64,000 nt of DNA from Sphaerolaimus hirsutus (GCA_964036195.1 OZ038453.1:868001-932000), one strand, 5' to 3'; numbered from the stretch's first letter, positions 12,246-23,050 are shown. Notes: a model not told the origin generated them from the letters alone. Numbers and translations are program-made.

Positions 12246-12680
12246 CCGTATTTCCTCGAAATACCCCCGGGGGGTTTATTGTTTCAGAGTGAGAATTTTG
12301 AGGGGGGGTTAAACGAGGGGGGGGGGGTATTTCGAGGGGGGGGGTTTATTATTTCGCCAGAAATTTTTTGAAAACCAAGTACTAAATTGTCGTCTGAGAC
12401 GTACGCAGACGTCGAAAATGCAACAAAAATCGCCATTTATAAGACTCTAAAGACTTGTATAAGTGTGTAGACGTATAATCACTGTTCTCACATAACAGAG
12501 TCAATGTTTTTAACGTGTGTTTTGCATTACCCAGATGACAAACCGCAGCCTTTGTCATTTACGTTCTCTATACACTAAATTTGGGGGGGGGGGGTATTTC
12601 GAGGGGGGGGTTTATAAGTTCATAGTGTCCATTTTGAGGGGGGGTATTTCGAGGGGGGGGGGTATTTCGAGGAAATACGG
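12246..12680. mobile_element. F1 element, full length
   Basis: 435 bp between TA (12244-12245) and TA (12681-12682). Left CCGTATTTCCTCGAAATACC, right GGTATTTCGAGGAAATACGG. GGGGGGTATTTCGAGG is repeated five or more times inside the two ends. Nearly the same element sits at 63510-63947 in unit E. Confidence 0.88.
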
Positions 12681-13111
12681 TATTTATGTATGAATACAAC
12701 ATCAGAAAATCTTAAAAAGTTTAATTTTATCTGGATCTGGTCATTAAATATGCCTTCACTTCCTAGTTATTTTTTTTATACCTGATGATTAAGCGAAAAC
12801 AAATTTGAAATCAAATCTTGTAAACACATAGCAACCAATTTCTGAAAATAAAACCTAGTGAATCGACTAGTAGCTATACTCGGCCGACCGCAAACTATGC
12901 GCAGAATCCTACCATAATTTTATGAATAAAATTTTGCTATACATTTTGTAATCAAGTATTGTGTACTGAAAACAAAATATCATGATGAAAAAACTGTATA
13001 AATTTTGGTTCATTATTCAGATGGGTTACGGTAGGTTTCCATACTAAAAGTTATTTCCGCTGTGTATAGTCAAATGACAAGCTTTGCAATTTACAAGCTA
13101 TGAGAAATTGG
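12681..13111. other. Unassigned DNA upstream of the tandem array
   Basis: 12870-13050 is the uninterrupted relative of 11036-11660. I see no gene. The first tandem unit begins near 13112 (GTTATCGCCGTTT). Confidence 0.45.
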
Positions 13112-13605
13112 GTTATCGCCGTTTACAACTATGGTAATTACAATCAAAATAACATTTTACCATCGCATCAAATTTGTTTGTCAAATGAACATAATCTGAA
13201 CAAATCTACTCAATGTGCCAACAGAAGTGACTCAGAATGAGCTATTTTCATGAATGATTATCACTTTTGAGTATTTTAATTAGGTAGGGCCATTCTAACT
13301 TGAAAATATTGTGTGGGATGACAAACGGCACTATTTTTGGAGAAAACTGATCGAGGGGCATGCTTCTAAGCGGCTATGCATAGTGCACAGATTCGATTTG
13401 CATATGCAAATGCGAGCGCGGCAAATGACTGCATTGGGCCAACACACGCTAGTTGACATCCCAAATTTGTGTCAACTCAATGTCAACTAAATAACACACA
13501 ATAATTTTTTAAAGCTTCACACTTAACAGAAACAATAAAACTTTTATTTAATTATATTTTATGGCCTGAGTGAATTCCTGCCTGGGATGAGACGATAGTC
13601 CAGGC

Positions 13606-13771
13606 GGCAGTCCCAGACCCTGTAAAAAGCCCTGTAAAATGTCAAATGTCATGCAAAGTGTCTAAAGTCATGGAAAATGCCGTGCAAAATGGCAACTCGG
13701 TTGCCATTTTGCATGACTTTTGACACTTTGCATGACAGATGACAGGGCTTTTTACAGGGTCTGGGAGTGCC
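13606..13771. repeat. P1 palindrome (unit A)
   Basis: Imperfect hairpin of about 166 bp centred near 13697. Left arm CAGTCCCAGACCCTGTAAA, right arm TTTTTACAGGGTCTGGGAGT. Arms are built from TGTCAAATGTCATGCAAAG and AAAATGGCAAC. The 75-codon frame at 13720 repeated in other units is a by-product of duplication. Confidence 0.85.
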
Positions 13772-14307
13772 CCCTGGCACAACCCCGGATTGTCATCTGG
13801 CGACCTAGATTGAACTCAATCGAGTTGACATCCAGTGTGTGTGGCGCCTTAAGGGGCTGTTTCAAACGTTTCTGTTTTCGTTTCCGCGAAATACGTAAAA
13901 AAATATTTCTAGTTCATTTCATAAACGTCTCGAAGCGAAAGTGGTGAACAATGTGAGAAAAATGGATTCTAGTTCTAAATCTATGTTTGATCACTCTAAA
14001 TCTCAATTTAATCACCCCACTATTAGTTTCTTTACATGCCTATGGTAAGAGTATTTCGCAAAAGGAAACTCAAATGCGATTTTTAGTGAATACAATATCA
14101 TCTTCACTTGTCATTTGCTTACACAACTCTGAAATACCCACAGTACCGAATACTTTTTCCTACTTTAAAAAAAAAGTATTTAGATAAGTATCTATATTGG
14201 ATCTAAGTATCAACTATGAGTACAATCGAATGTACGATCGTTTTTTACACTTGCAATCGATCAACCCAGCACCAAGTTATGCCTGGCCATCAGATGCAAC
14301 ACACCTG
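13772..14307. repeat. Inter-palindrome segment, conserved among units
   Basis: Includes GTTGACATCCAGTGTGTGTG followed by GCGCC (13820-13848), the same terminus as the G1 elements. The rest (13850-14307) recurs in all five units. Short frames at 13987 and 14197 recur as well but have no recognised domain, and they are lost or altered in C and D. Confidence 0.6.
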
Positions 14308-14496
14308 GGGGCAGTCCCAGACCCTGTAAAAAGCCACGTAAAATGTCAAGTGTCACGCAAAGTGTCCAAAGTCACGGAAAATGCCCTGCGAAATGGCAAC
14401 CGAGTTGCCATTTTGCAGGGCATTTTCCATGAATTTTGACACTTTGCGTGACATTTGACAATTTACATGGCTTTTTACAGGGTCTGGGAATGGCAC
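14308..14496. repeat. P2 palindrome (unit A)
   Basis: About 189 bp, GGGGCAGTCCCAGACCCTG on the left and CAGGGTCTGGGAATGGCAC on the right. The arms are a variant of P1 with ACGCAAAGTGTCC in place of ATGCAAAGTGTCT. Absent from units C and D at the corresponding place. Confidence 0.85.
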
Positions 14497-14659
14497 TGGT
14501 TGGTGTCGCGCCTCCACTTTCAATCAGGTTTTTCAATTCCAACTTTCCGGCCTTCGGCAACCTGGAAATTTTTTGCGATTTAAAAAAAAATCCAATTTCC
14601 TGATAAATAATTGTAATTATATTCGATTGGATGTAGTTGCATACAGTTTATGTGTCGGT

Positions 14660-14862
14660 ATTGACAGCGCATACACTAGTTGACACGTGTGTCAACTGGG
14701 CAGTGCCAAGCCCTGTAAAGTGTAAAGTAAAGTGTCAAATGTAAAGTCAAATGCAAAGTAAAGTGTCAATTGTCATGCAAAGTTCAGTAATAAAATCTTT
14801 TCTTTTTTGTTTTGATTGACACTGTACATTGCATTTGACTTTACGTTTGACACTTCACTTTA
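14660..14862. repeat. P3 region: GTTGACACGTGTGTCAAC palindrome plus AAAGTGTCAA arms
   Basis: A short perfect palindrome AGTTGACACGTGTGTCAACT is followed by left-arm words (TGTAAAGTGTAAAGTAAAGT) and, after a T-rich centre, the inverted right arm GACTTTACGTTTGACACTTC. It abuts the Harbinger-like end at 14863. Confidence 0.75.
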
Positions 14863-15027
14863 GACCCCGTTTACACGGATTTTTTGTGACGACTCGACAA
14901 CAATAAAACGTTCAATAAGTTGAGTAAAACGTTCCATATTCATTAGAAAAAGTGGTCAAGTATACCTTCTATCTAGGCGAATATGCACGCCAAATTGCAG
15001 AATTGTGCTTGCAGCTCAAGAGTTATA

Positions 15028-15110
15028 CCGTGTTTCCTTGAAATACCCCCCCCCCTCTCGGGAGCACTATGAAACAATCACCCCCCGCGGGGTATTTCGA
15101 GGAAATACGG
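15028..15110. mobile_element. F1 mini-element (unit A)
   Basis: 83 bp between TA and TA, termini CCGTGTTTCCTTGAAATACC and reverse complement, with core GGGAGCACTATGAAACAATC. Confidence 0.8.
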
Positions 15111-15133
15111 TATATTTACATTCGAAAACATTA

Positions 15134-15603
15134 GGCGGCGTTTACACGGATTTGCTGTGACGACAAAAAACGAAATTATTATAACTGTTCTTGTGCAATC
15201 AACGTGAAATATATTACATGTGTGATACCTCAATTGATCGTGATTGTGCCAGCTTCACTGCCTGGGGCATACATCAAATTCCATAATTGCCCTAATCACG
15301 CACACTAGATCACACTCTTTTCATGTTGTCGTAGCTTTGTCGGAGGGTTTGTTCTACGTAGTCTCGCTAGCGAGGCCGCGTAGAACAAACCCTTTGACAA
15401 AGCTACGACAACATGAAAAATACATTATCTGTTGTGCATTATTGCATAATCTATAAAAATTAAATATTGTTCCATGCAATGGGGTCGATCAAAATAATGA
15501 TCAATTGAGGCGTCCGATCTCTATACTTATTGGTTTTCACCCAAAAACATGGTTGATAAAATCACAAATTTTGTCGTCACAAAGAATCCGTGTAAACACT
15601 GCC
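15134..15603. mobile_element. Harbinger-like element private to unit A
   Basis: 470 bp, termini GGCGGCGTTTACACGGATTT and ATCCGTGTAAACACTGCC, flanked by TTA (15131-15133 and 15604-15606). Units B to E have the uninterrupted sequence ACATTTAGCTATTGTCG. The centre is a hairpin of about 93 bp (15321-15413) around TCTCGCTAGCGAGGC. The 70-codon frame at 15244 reads through the hairpin and is not a gene. Confidence 0.88.
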
Positions 15604-15665
15604 TTAAGCTATTGTCGCAGGCTGTCGGAAGACTGTCCGACTACTGCAGAAGTGTGTGTGTAGGG

Positions 15666-17621
15666 TAGGGTGTCAAAAATTTTTTTTTACGGAAAACGGA
15701 AAGGTAAAAATTTTTCACTTTACGGAAAACGGAAAACGGAAAGGTAAAAAAAAAATTTCTGCCGGAAAACGGAAAACGGAAAGGTAAAAAAATTTCACTC
15801 AGCGGAAAACGGAAAACGGAAAGGTAAAAAAAATTGTCGGCCGGAAAACGGAAAACGGAAAAATGAAATGCCGGAAAACGGAAAACGGAAAGCAAAATTT
15901 TCACGGAAACGGAAAAAAATAAGATGAAGTTAGCACGGTAATAGACAAATTTGCAGAAGGAAAACCTGCATGCAGGTTTGCCTGTTTGGCTTTGATTGTG
16001 GTAGCTGTACATTCTGCAACTATGGATCATGCCTGTAACTTCACTTGTAGTTCAAGCTTAACAGAACCAACAAAAAATCATCAAAAAGTAGCCATAGTGC
16101 CATAGGAAAGGAAACACTATGACAATTTCACAGTCTAGAAGCAGTGGGAATCACTGATGACCCCTATGCAATTGATGACAACATTGCAGAGGAGATGATA
16201 ATAAATAGCATAAAATTCAACGACAACAACAAACGATACTATATTGACTGGCCGTATAAAGAGAGTATCAGTGACCTGCCCACAGGAAAAGCAGAAGCCT
16301 TGGTGCACTTTAAATCACTGATAAGAAGATTCAACAAAGATCCAAACTTATTCAAACAATACAGGAAAGTTTTGGATGACCAACTAGAAAATGGAATAAT
16401 TGAGATCTGTGACAACAAAACAGACAACAAGGGGATTCATTACCTGCCACACCAGCCAGTAATCACGCCGGGCAAATTGACATCATGCAGAATCATGTCT
16501 GATGGGTCGGTAGGTAAGCCCAGTTTCAACGAGTGCCTTTTTAGAGGACCAATTACAACACCATAGCACTGGGCCTACTCCTGAGGTTCAGGGCAGGCAA
16601 TCTAGCATTAATTGCCAATATTGAAAAGGCATTTTTGCAAATAGGATTGCATGACCAAGCTAGAGACTACACACGATTTTTCTGGCTGAAAGATGCCTCA
16701 AAACCAGTAACTGAAAATAACTTAATAGTACTTTGTTTTAAACACATACTGTTTGGACTTGTCTGCAGCCCAGCAATTTTGGGAGCAGTCATAAAATACC
16801 ATTTAAATGTGACAATAAACAACATGAATGAATATGAAGAAAATGAAGGGGAATGAAACCAGTTGGCAATGATAATAAACAACATTTATGTCGATAACTT
16901 CATCATGAGTGTCACGAATGAAGTTGAAGCTTTAGAACTATATTACAAAGTCAAGGCTTTATTTAACCAATGTTCTATGAACATGAGGGAATGGCTGTCA
17001 AACTCCAGATCAGTCATGAATGAAATAGCAGAAAACGACAGGAGTCCAAAGGTGAATAAAATTGTTGCAGTAATGGGCATGAAATAAAATCACCGAACGG
17101 ACATGCTGGCAATATCAACACCAAAATTGCAAATTGACAGCATCACAACACCAACCAGACAAAACTTGACTAAATTATTGGTGTCAGCATATGACCCAAT
17201 TGGGTTCACAGCACCTGTTTCACTGACCCTGAAATCCCAGTTGTCAATGCTGCTCCAAGAGACAAAAACAACACAATGGGATGAGCCAATTGAAGATAAA
17301 TACAGATTGGAAAAACAATGGAAAAATGCCAGAAAACTGAAAATTGAGCCAGAAAATGGAAAAATGGCCTGGTAAAACAGAAACGGAAAGGTAAAAATTT
17401 TTCAGCCGGAAAACGGAAAAATGGGCCGGAAAAACGGAAACGGAAAGGTAAATAATTTTCAGCTGCCGGAAAACGGAAAACGGAAAGGTAAAAATTTTTC
17501 AGCTGCCGGAAAACGGAAAACGGAAAGGTAAAATTTTTTTGGCTGCCGGAAAACGGAAATGTAAAAAATTTTCCTGCGGAAAGGCGGAAACGGAAAACGG
17601 AAACGGAAATTTGACACCCTA
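15666..17621. mobile_element. H1 hAT-like element carrying a BEL/Pao fragment
   Basis: 1956 bp, termini TAGGGTGTCAAAAA/TTTGACACCCTA, perfect 8-bp duplication GTGTAGGG (15658-15665 and 17622-17629). Units B and E keep the empty site GTGTGTGTAGGGTCC. Arrays 15685-15910 and 17375-17605 are tiled with CGGAAAACGGAAAGGTAAA, so AAACGG occurs more than a dozen times. Segments 15941-16090 and 17297-17370 match the 8994-9882 copy inverted; the retrotransposon fragment lies between them. Confidence 0.94.
16144..17290 (+). pseudogene. BEL/Pao-type reverse transcriptase fragment, broken
   Basis: What is seen: the first frame (16144-16566) has RYYIDWPYK, HYLPHQPV and KPSFNECLFRGP, in the order found at the start of BEL/Pao reverse transcriptases. 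A frameshift near 16565 leads to a second frame with IANIEKAFLQI and RFFWLKD (about 16605-16700), then SPAILGAVIKYHL and a stop at about 16854. The third frame has NIYVDNFIMSV (about 16885) and MREWLSNS, then a stop near 17085. The fourth has SAYDPIGFTAPVSLTLK and TTQWDEPI. Known of the family: motif A normally has Asp where this copy has Asn (IAN), and motif C is YVDD where this has YVDN. Protease, RNase H, integrase and LTRs are absent. The copy is inactive and sits wholly inside an H1 element. Family assignment is by motif recognition only. Confidence 0.85.
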
Positions 17622-17843
17622 GTGTAGGGCCCTTTAAACAACTCACCAGCGTTTGATTACAGTCAAAAGTTGTCTCTCGAGTTTGCTCATCATTTTTGCC
17701 GGCTACGCTTGTTTTTGTTGCTTTCGGGAAAAATTGACGAAATTTAGCGCTGGTACGAATGCTGAAATTAAAAAAAAAAAATCAGTATTTATGTGTACGT
17801 TTCCTTGTATTTTTTGGGGGAAAACGATAAATGGTTTGAAAAT

Positions 17844-18134
17844 GGCGCCATACACTGGATGTCAACTGGTTTTGGTGTCAAGTCAATTTTGGTTCAATTT
17901 AGGTCACGGGACAATTTTCAAGTGCACATGCGGCAATGTTGGAAAGAATCAATATTGCCATGTGCATTAATTGAACATAGTTTCATAGCCATCAACGAAA
18001 CTCTGAATGGAGACGAGTTGACATCCGATGACTCCCGATGTCAACTGAGCTGACCGGTTTTTACATTAGGTTAATGTGTTGAACTAAAATCGAGTTGACA
18101 CCAAACCCAGTTAACATCCAGTGTGTGTGGCGCC
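17844..18134. mobile_element. G1 GTTGAC inverted-repeat element (unit A)
   Basis: 291 bp bounded by GGCGCC. Left arm CATACACTGGATGTCAACTG and GTTTTGGTGTCAAG, right arm GTTGACACCAAACCCAGTTA and ACATCCAGTGTG. Target duplication is ambiguous because the boundary word TGGCGCCA is itself palindromic. Present in all five units with few changes. Confidence 0.75.
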
Positions 18135-18331
18135 AGTGGGCCAGTTTGGAAAGTGTAAAAAGTGTTTTTGAATGTGTTTAAGGACTTTTGACACTTTGCA
18201 TGACATTAGATATTTTACAGGGTTCGGGAGTGGATCCTGGTGGAAATTGCGCCAGTGGATAAGTGGCAAGAAAAGGTGATGCATCTTCAATGTTAAAATC
18301 AAAAGACGAGGAAAATGAATTAATGCAAATA
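18135..18331. repeat. Partial P-type arm and flank
   Basis: 18180-18240 has ACTTTTGACACTTTGCATGAC and TTTTACAGGGTTCGGGAGTG, a single right arm of the P1 family. Conserved in all units. No gene. Confidence 0.6.
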
Positions 18332-18644
18332 CCGTATTTGCTTGAATAATCCCCCTGGGGCATTATAATTTCCTCAGACATTTTTGATGGGGGAACTATT
18401 CGAGGGGGAAATTAATCAAGGGGGGAAATTACGATTTCGTTAAAATTTTCGAGCATGTTTCGATCAAGTCATTTCACGACATGTGCATCATTAACACACA
18501 CAATAAAGTGCCATTTTTGTTAAAATTAGACACAACAAATTGATCAAATCTCTTAAGGGGGAATTATTCAAGTGGGGCCTATTTTTTCCTCACTCGTCTT
18601 ACGGGGGGGAATTATTTAAGGGGGAACTATTCAAGCAAATACGG
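18332..18644. mobile_element. F4 element (unit A)
   Basis: 313 bp between TA and TA, termini CCGTATTTGCTTGAATAATC and TATTCAAGCAAATACGG. Internal GGGGGAATTATTCAAG modules. Inserted copies occupy the same place in B, C, D and E, so it predates the duplication. Confidence 0.85.
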
Positions 18645-18785
18645 TACTTGTCAACTTGCTGAATTTCCCCATGGTTGTGGACTGGCTGTAAGATTTCAAG
18701 TACTTAATATGGAGACACTTTATTTTACTTAACTTGAAAGTTATTGTACACTTTTACAATTCACATATTTACCTATTGAGAGTAA

Positions 18786-19201
18786 GACCCCGTTTACACG
18801 GATTTTTTGTGACGACTCGACAACAATAAAACGTTCAATAAGTTGAGTAAAAAGGTTCCATATTCATTAGAAAAAGTGGTCAAGTATACCTTCTACCTAA
18901 ACGAATATGTAGGCCAAATTGCAGACTCGTGCTTGTAGCTCAAGATTTATAACGTTCAAAAAAAGTTTGCTATTGTCGCTGGCTGTCGGATACAGTCCGA
19001 CAACTGTCCGACAACTGCAAAAGTTTTCAAACGCCTTTAACTCATGAGCTACAAGCACGATTGTGCAATTTGACATGCATATTCGCCTAGGTAAGATGTA
19101 TAATTGACCACTTTTTCTCATAAATATGGGACATTTTTACTCAACTTATTAAACGTTTTATTTCTGTCGAGTCGTCACAAAAAATCCGTGTAAACGGGGT
19201 C
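18786..19201. mobile_element. Harbinger-like element private to unit A
   Basis: 416 bp, termini GACCCCGTTTACACGGATTT and AAATCCGTGTAAACGGGGTC, flanked by TAA (18783-18785 and 19202-19204). Units B, C and D have the uninterrupted GAGAGTAAAGAT. The body is a closely related copy of the element at 14863, so an inner-unit element is a plausible source. Confidence 0.9.
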
Positions 19202-19462
19202 TAAAGATTTTATCTTACCTTGATGAAGTCTCGGAAAAAGTTTGTGTCTAATTGATACAACTGAAGTAAATTTACATCGGTAAAGTTTCTCTTAAATATT
19301 CAACGCTGAGCGTATTTTCCGTATTTTAATTAAAATTTTCTTACGCTGGTTTCACGTTTTACTGATTGATGGGTCAAATGTACCTAATTCTCATTATGTG
19401 CATCTACGTTACGAGAAAGTATAAAACATTGGACAAAATTTAAATCGTTTCAGTGCCAATTA

Positions 19463-19871
19463 CCGTATTTCTTCTAATATAAGGGCGCCCTTCTATTTTT
19501 TCGTCAGTTTTTTTTACCCACCCTTCTATTGGAGACCGCCATTCTATTTTTTCGTCAACTTTTCAGTAATTCTTTGTCATGTTCTACCAAGGTTTTTCAA
19601 AGTGTTACGTCACAGACAGTTCATAGAATGACGATACATAGAGTTCAGTACATTCAACATTTGAGGTGAAAATACCTAGCACCAAATCAATGGACCAAAG
19701 CCACTAAATCATAGCATCCGCTGATATATTTTCATTTTTTATGCACTTGGCACAATTCCAGCACTTTGTGTACCTTCTATTGGAGACCGCCCTTCTATTT
19801 ATTTCGTGGCCCAAATTAAGTCGAAAAAGTGTACCTTCTATTAGAGACGTCCTTCTATTAGCATAATTCGG
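19463..19871. mobile_element. F6 element (unit A)
   Basis: About 409 bp between TA and TA; left CCGTATTTCTTCTAATATAA then GGGCGCCCTTCTATT. CCTTCTATTGGAGACCGCC-type words repeat in both halves, and the right end TCTATTAGCATAATTCGG is degenerate. F6 replaces the G-runs of F1-F5 with TCTATTGGAGR modules. Confidence 0.7.
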
Positions 19872-20420
19872 TAACAAGATAATTGCAGGGTTGTCAAAAT
19901 TGCAGATAATTGCAGGGTTATCAAAATCGACAACTTTGATGCGGCCGAAATTTTCCGCAACGTAAAATTGGGCCCACCTACTCCCGACGGCAGTTGTAAA
20001 AATGCTACAATTTTGGTAACATTTATATGCAATCAAATGGCACTAAATATGGAGAAAACTAATAAACCCATTAATCGAACTGGCGCTAAGAAAGTGTCAA
20101 AAAATGGCGCCAAAGTTCCCTGAAATAATTGGCGCATTTTGGCGCCACACGGCATCCAATAGAACGGCACCCCCAATAGAACGACACCCCCGGTAGAACG
20201 GCAGGTAGAAATCATGTTGGGAGTGTGCCAAAACACAAAAATAATAAACACATTAAAAGCATCGATACACCGTTTTTATCAATACACTGTGTGCCTAGGG
20301 TTCGTGGCCTAAGCCTAAGCCTAAGCCTAGGCCAATGCATTTGGTTCGTGGTAAGGGAATGCCATTTTTTCAATTTTCAAACACTACAACGTATCATGTA
20401 TCACGATGGGAGGGGGGGGG
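19872..20420. repeat. Conserved inter-element segment with F6-like tail
   Basis: Contains a duplicated ATAATTGCAGGGTT word (19881-19921), GGCGCC words (20095-20150) and AATAGAACGRCACCCCC repeats (20155-20200) related to F6. A CCTAAG hexamer occurs about four times at 20306-20333 in this unit only. No gene. Confidence 0.6.
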
Positions 20421-20815
20421 GAATTTTGAGTTAGGCCCGGAAACGTCATCTGGGGCTACTCCCGCACATTTTTTTTCATAATTTTCCATAAATTTTTTGA
20501 CCTCACATGCCCATATGGCAAAATGCCAAATTTGACACTTTTAGGGAAAAATGCAAAAAAATTTGGGCAAGAAGTCGACAAGTCCACCTTCCGCAGCCTT
20601 TTTTATGGGAAACAAACTCAAGAAATGTGATAAGTCCATCATGGACACCGATTTCTAAAAGTCGACAAGTCCATAAATTTCCCACAAGGCAGGCGTTGCG
20701 CCGGCGGGAACATAAATGTTCTCGAGTGCAAAAAGTCGACAAGTGCATTTTCCTCCCCGAAACGGTTTTGTTCTATCCGAGTAGAATTTTATAGACACCC
20801 AATTTTACCATTATA
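20421..20815. mobile_element. TTGAGGCGTC element, partial (unit A)
   Basis: Matches the inner part of 34386-35037 (AGGCCCGGAAACGTCATCTG; AAAAGTCGACAAGTCCA repeated). The left end is missing, and the right side is interrupted by N2 at 20816. Confidence 0.7.
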
Positions 20816-23050
20816 CATGGTCGGGCTGAAAAGTCCCCGGGCAGTGCTCGCCATTCACGCTAGGGGTAAGGTACGGTTATAAAATTTTAACACGTTAATA
20901 TATCAGGTGTTTTGAGTTTTCACCCAAAATTTCGCCCCTCTAGCTCCACCCACTGCGGAACTGTGGGGGTTACAATTTCGGTCATTTTGTACTGATGTAC
21001 ACATGGTGCTCTAGCTCAACGCTGCTTTAAGTTGTGATCATGAAACTTTGGCTAGTGTAAGCCACCTGTGTTGGCAATGTGCAATGGCAAAGTATTCAAC
21101 GCTATCATCAACATCATTGCTATTAAGGAAAAATTGATATGCAAATCAGGGTGATGTGCAAGAAACGTGGGAAGTGTAATGGATGTTTTTGATGGATGTG
21201 ATCATCTGAGATTGTGTTGTATTGCAGTGATTTTAATGTTGTTTTGAAATGTGCAGTAAATTATTATGTCAATTAAATTTCATTTGTGTTTCATTACTAA
21301 TCTGTAGTGGACACATTACCTTTGTTCAACAGCAGTGTGCATAAAAAACGCCTCCTGTATTAAACTGTATTGACCAACCGTAGAGGCAGAATGATGAATT
21401 TGGTAGTGAGAGTAGTGACAGTAATGGCAATATGGACTAGGCTTATGATATCATAGCTAGTGTTGGTTAGTGCTGGTACATTGCCAACACTGGTGGCTTA
21501 CACTAGCCGAAGTGTCATGATCACAACTTAAAGCAGCGTTGAGCTAGAGCACCATTTGTAAACAGCATTCGGATCAGGTCCGGCAGTCAGTTTCTGACCT
21601 GACTGCTGGCGCTATAACTCCCGCTGTGGGGTGAATTAAGAGATGAAATTTGGGTGGGACGTAGCCGACATTCCCCCCCTACTATACTCCAACACAGGGG
21701 CGACGGCGACCCCCCTAAGTGTGGGTCGTCGTATACGCGCCAAAAAATTTACAGAATTTCGCTGTCCGCGTCAAGTCCGGCACCCAGTGGTTTTTCATCT
21801 CTTCGGGTGCCATCACTCCAGAAACGCGGACAGGACAAAGCTGAAACTGGGGGGTATAGCCGACACCCCTCCCCTTACTGTACACTAAATGGCGGGCGCC
21901 GGCAACCCACCAAAGGTTCCGCTAGCGGGTATAACGCGTTTTTAATAAATGTGCTGTCTGCATCAGGTCCGACACCTTATAAATTTTTTCAAAAATGCTC
22001 AATGCAGTCATGTAATGCAGTTTTACAGTTCTACAGACCCATACGATACTGTACAATGCAGTGAAGTTACCTGTTAAGCGATATTTTAGCAATGCCTCTA
22101 CAGTTGCATCCTAAAAATGCACTTAAAATATATTTTTTTGTTAGACACTTTAAAAGTTGGTTTAGGATGCCCTTTAGGTAAGGGTTTAAGGTATAAAATT
22201 GCGTAAAAAACTTTACCCCAAAAATGCCCCACTAAGGAATTTTAATGGGGGTGATTGTTCTGACATCACCTATGACATCATCACAGTACAAATTTGTATG
22301 GTGATGATGTCATAAGTGACTTCATCACATTTGCCCCCATTAAAATTCCTTAGTGGGGCATTTTTGGGGTAAGGTTTTTTATGCGATTTTATACCTTAAA
22401 CCCTTCCCTAGAGGGCATCCTAAACCAACTTTTCAAGTGTCTAATAAAAAATATATCTAAAGTGAATTTGGCTCGGTGAAACGCAAGTTGGTCCTGGACC
22501 TGATGTGTACATTGTATCTGTAAAAAACAGCGCTGTATACGCAGTGAGCGACACTTTTGGTGAGTCGATGGTGCCACAGGATGTTGACAGTAACCCCCCA
22601 AAATTTCAGCTATTTCGTGTCCGCGTTTCTGAAAAACCACTGGGTGCCGGACTTGACGCGGACAGCGAAATTCTGTAAAAAAATTTGCGCGTATACGGCG
22701 ACCCACACTTAGGGGGGTCGCCGTCGCCCCTGCATTGGAGTATAGTAGGGGGGGAATGTCGGCTACGTCCCACCCAAATTTCATCTCTTAATTCCCCCCA
22801 CAGCGGGAGTTATGGCGACAGCAGTCAGGTCAGAAACTGACTGCCGGACCTGATCCGAACGCTGTTTACATCAGTACAAAATGACCGAAATTGTAACCCC
22901 CACAGTTCCGCAGTGGGTGGAGCTAGAGGGGCAAAATTTTGGGTGAAAACTCAAAATACCTGATATATTAACGTGTTAAAATTTTATAACCGTAGCTTAC
23001 CCCTAGCGCGAATGGCGAGCACTGCCCGGGGACTTTTCAGCCCGACCATG
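20816..23050. mobile_element. N2 giant palindrome, TA-flanked, with nested N3
   Basis: 2235 bp with inverted termini of about 190 bp starting CATGGTCGGGCTGAAAAGTC. TA at 20814-20815 and 23051-23052. Unit B near 34850 lacks it. Inner arms: 21645-21890 against 22600-22800, and 22100-22260 against 22300-22450. It shares the vocabulary of N1 (GGTCCGGC, GGTCGCCG, CCCCCCTACTATAC) but has different ends. Open frames up to 136 codons are palindrome translations. Confidence 0.88.
21000..21558. mobile_element. N3 element nested inside N2
   Basis: 559 bp, termini CACATGGTGCTCTAGCTC and GAGCTAGAGCACCATTTG, TA on both sides (20998-20999 and 21559-21560). The opposite N2 arm (22862-22880) retains the uninterrupted sequence, which supports insertion at a TA. 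Subterminal arms run on for about 90 bp (AACGCTGCTTTAAGTTGTGA). Confidence 0.87.

Larger units (their letters stand above)
14863..15657. mobile_element. Truncated Harbinger-like element with two nested insertions
   Basis: Left terminus GACCCCGTTTACACGGATTT after TTA. The right terminus is missing, whereas the intact version is 38274-38763 in unit C. It contains the F1 mini-element at 15028-15110 and a second Harbinger-like element at 15134-15603. Confidence 0.7.

Noticed and set aside
15685-15910. Regular short repeats that might suggest a CRISPR array
   Set aside because: Unit lengths are irregular, there are no unique spacers of constant size, and the array is bounded by transposon ends with an 8-bp target duplication in what appears to be animal DNA.
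15666-17621. Interpreting the reverse transcriptase as a live retroelement
   Set aside because: Frameshift near 16565, stops near 16854 and 17085, changed catalytic residues, and absence of LTRs and other domains.
20300-20335. Telomere or subtelomere boundary
   Set aside because: Only about four hexamers, internal to a repeat unit, with the same flanks on both sides as unit B.
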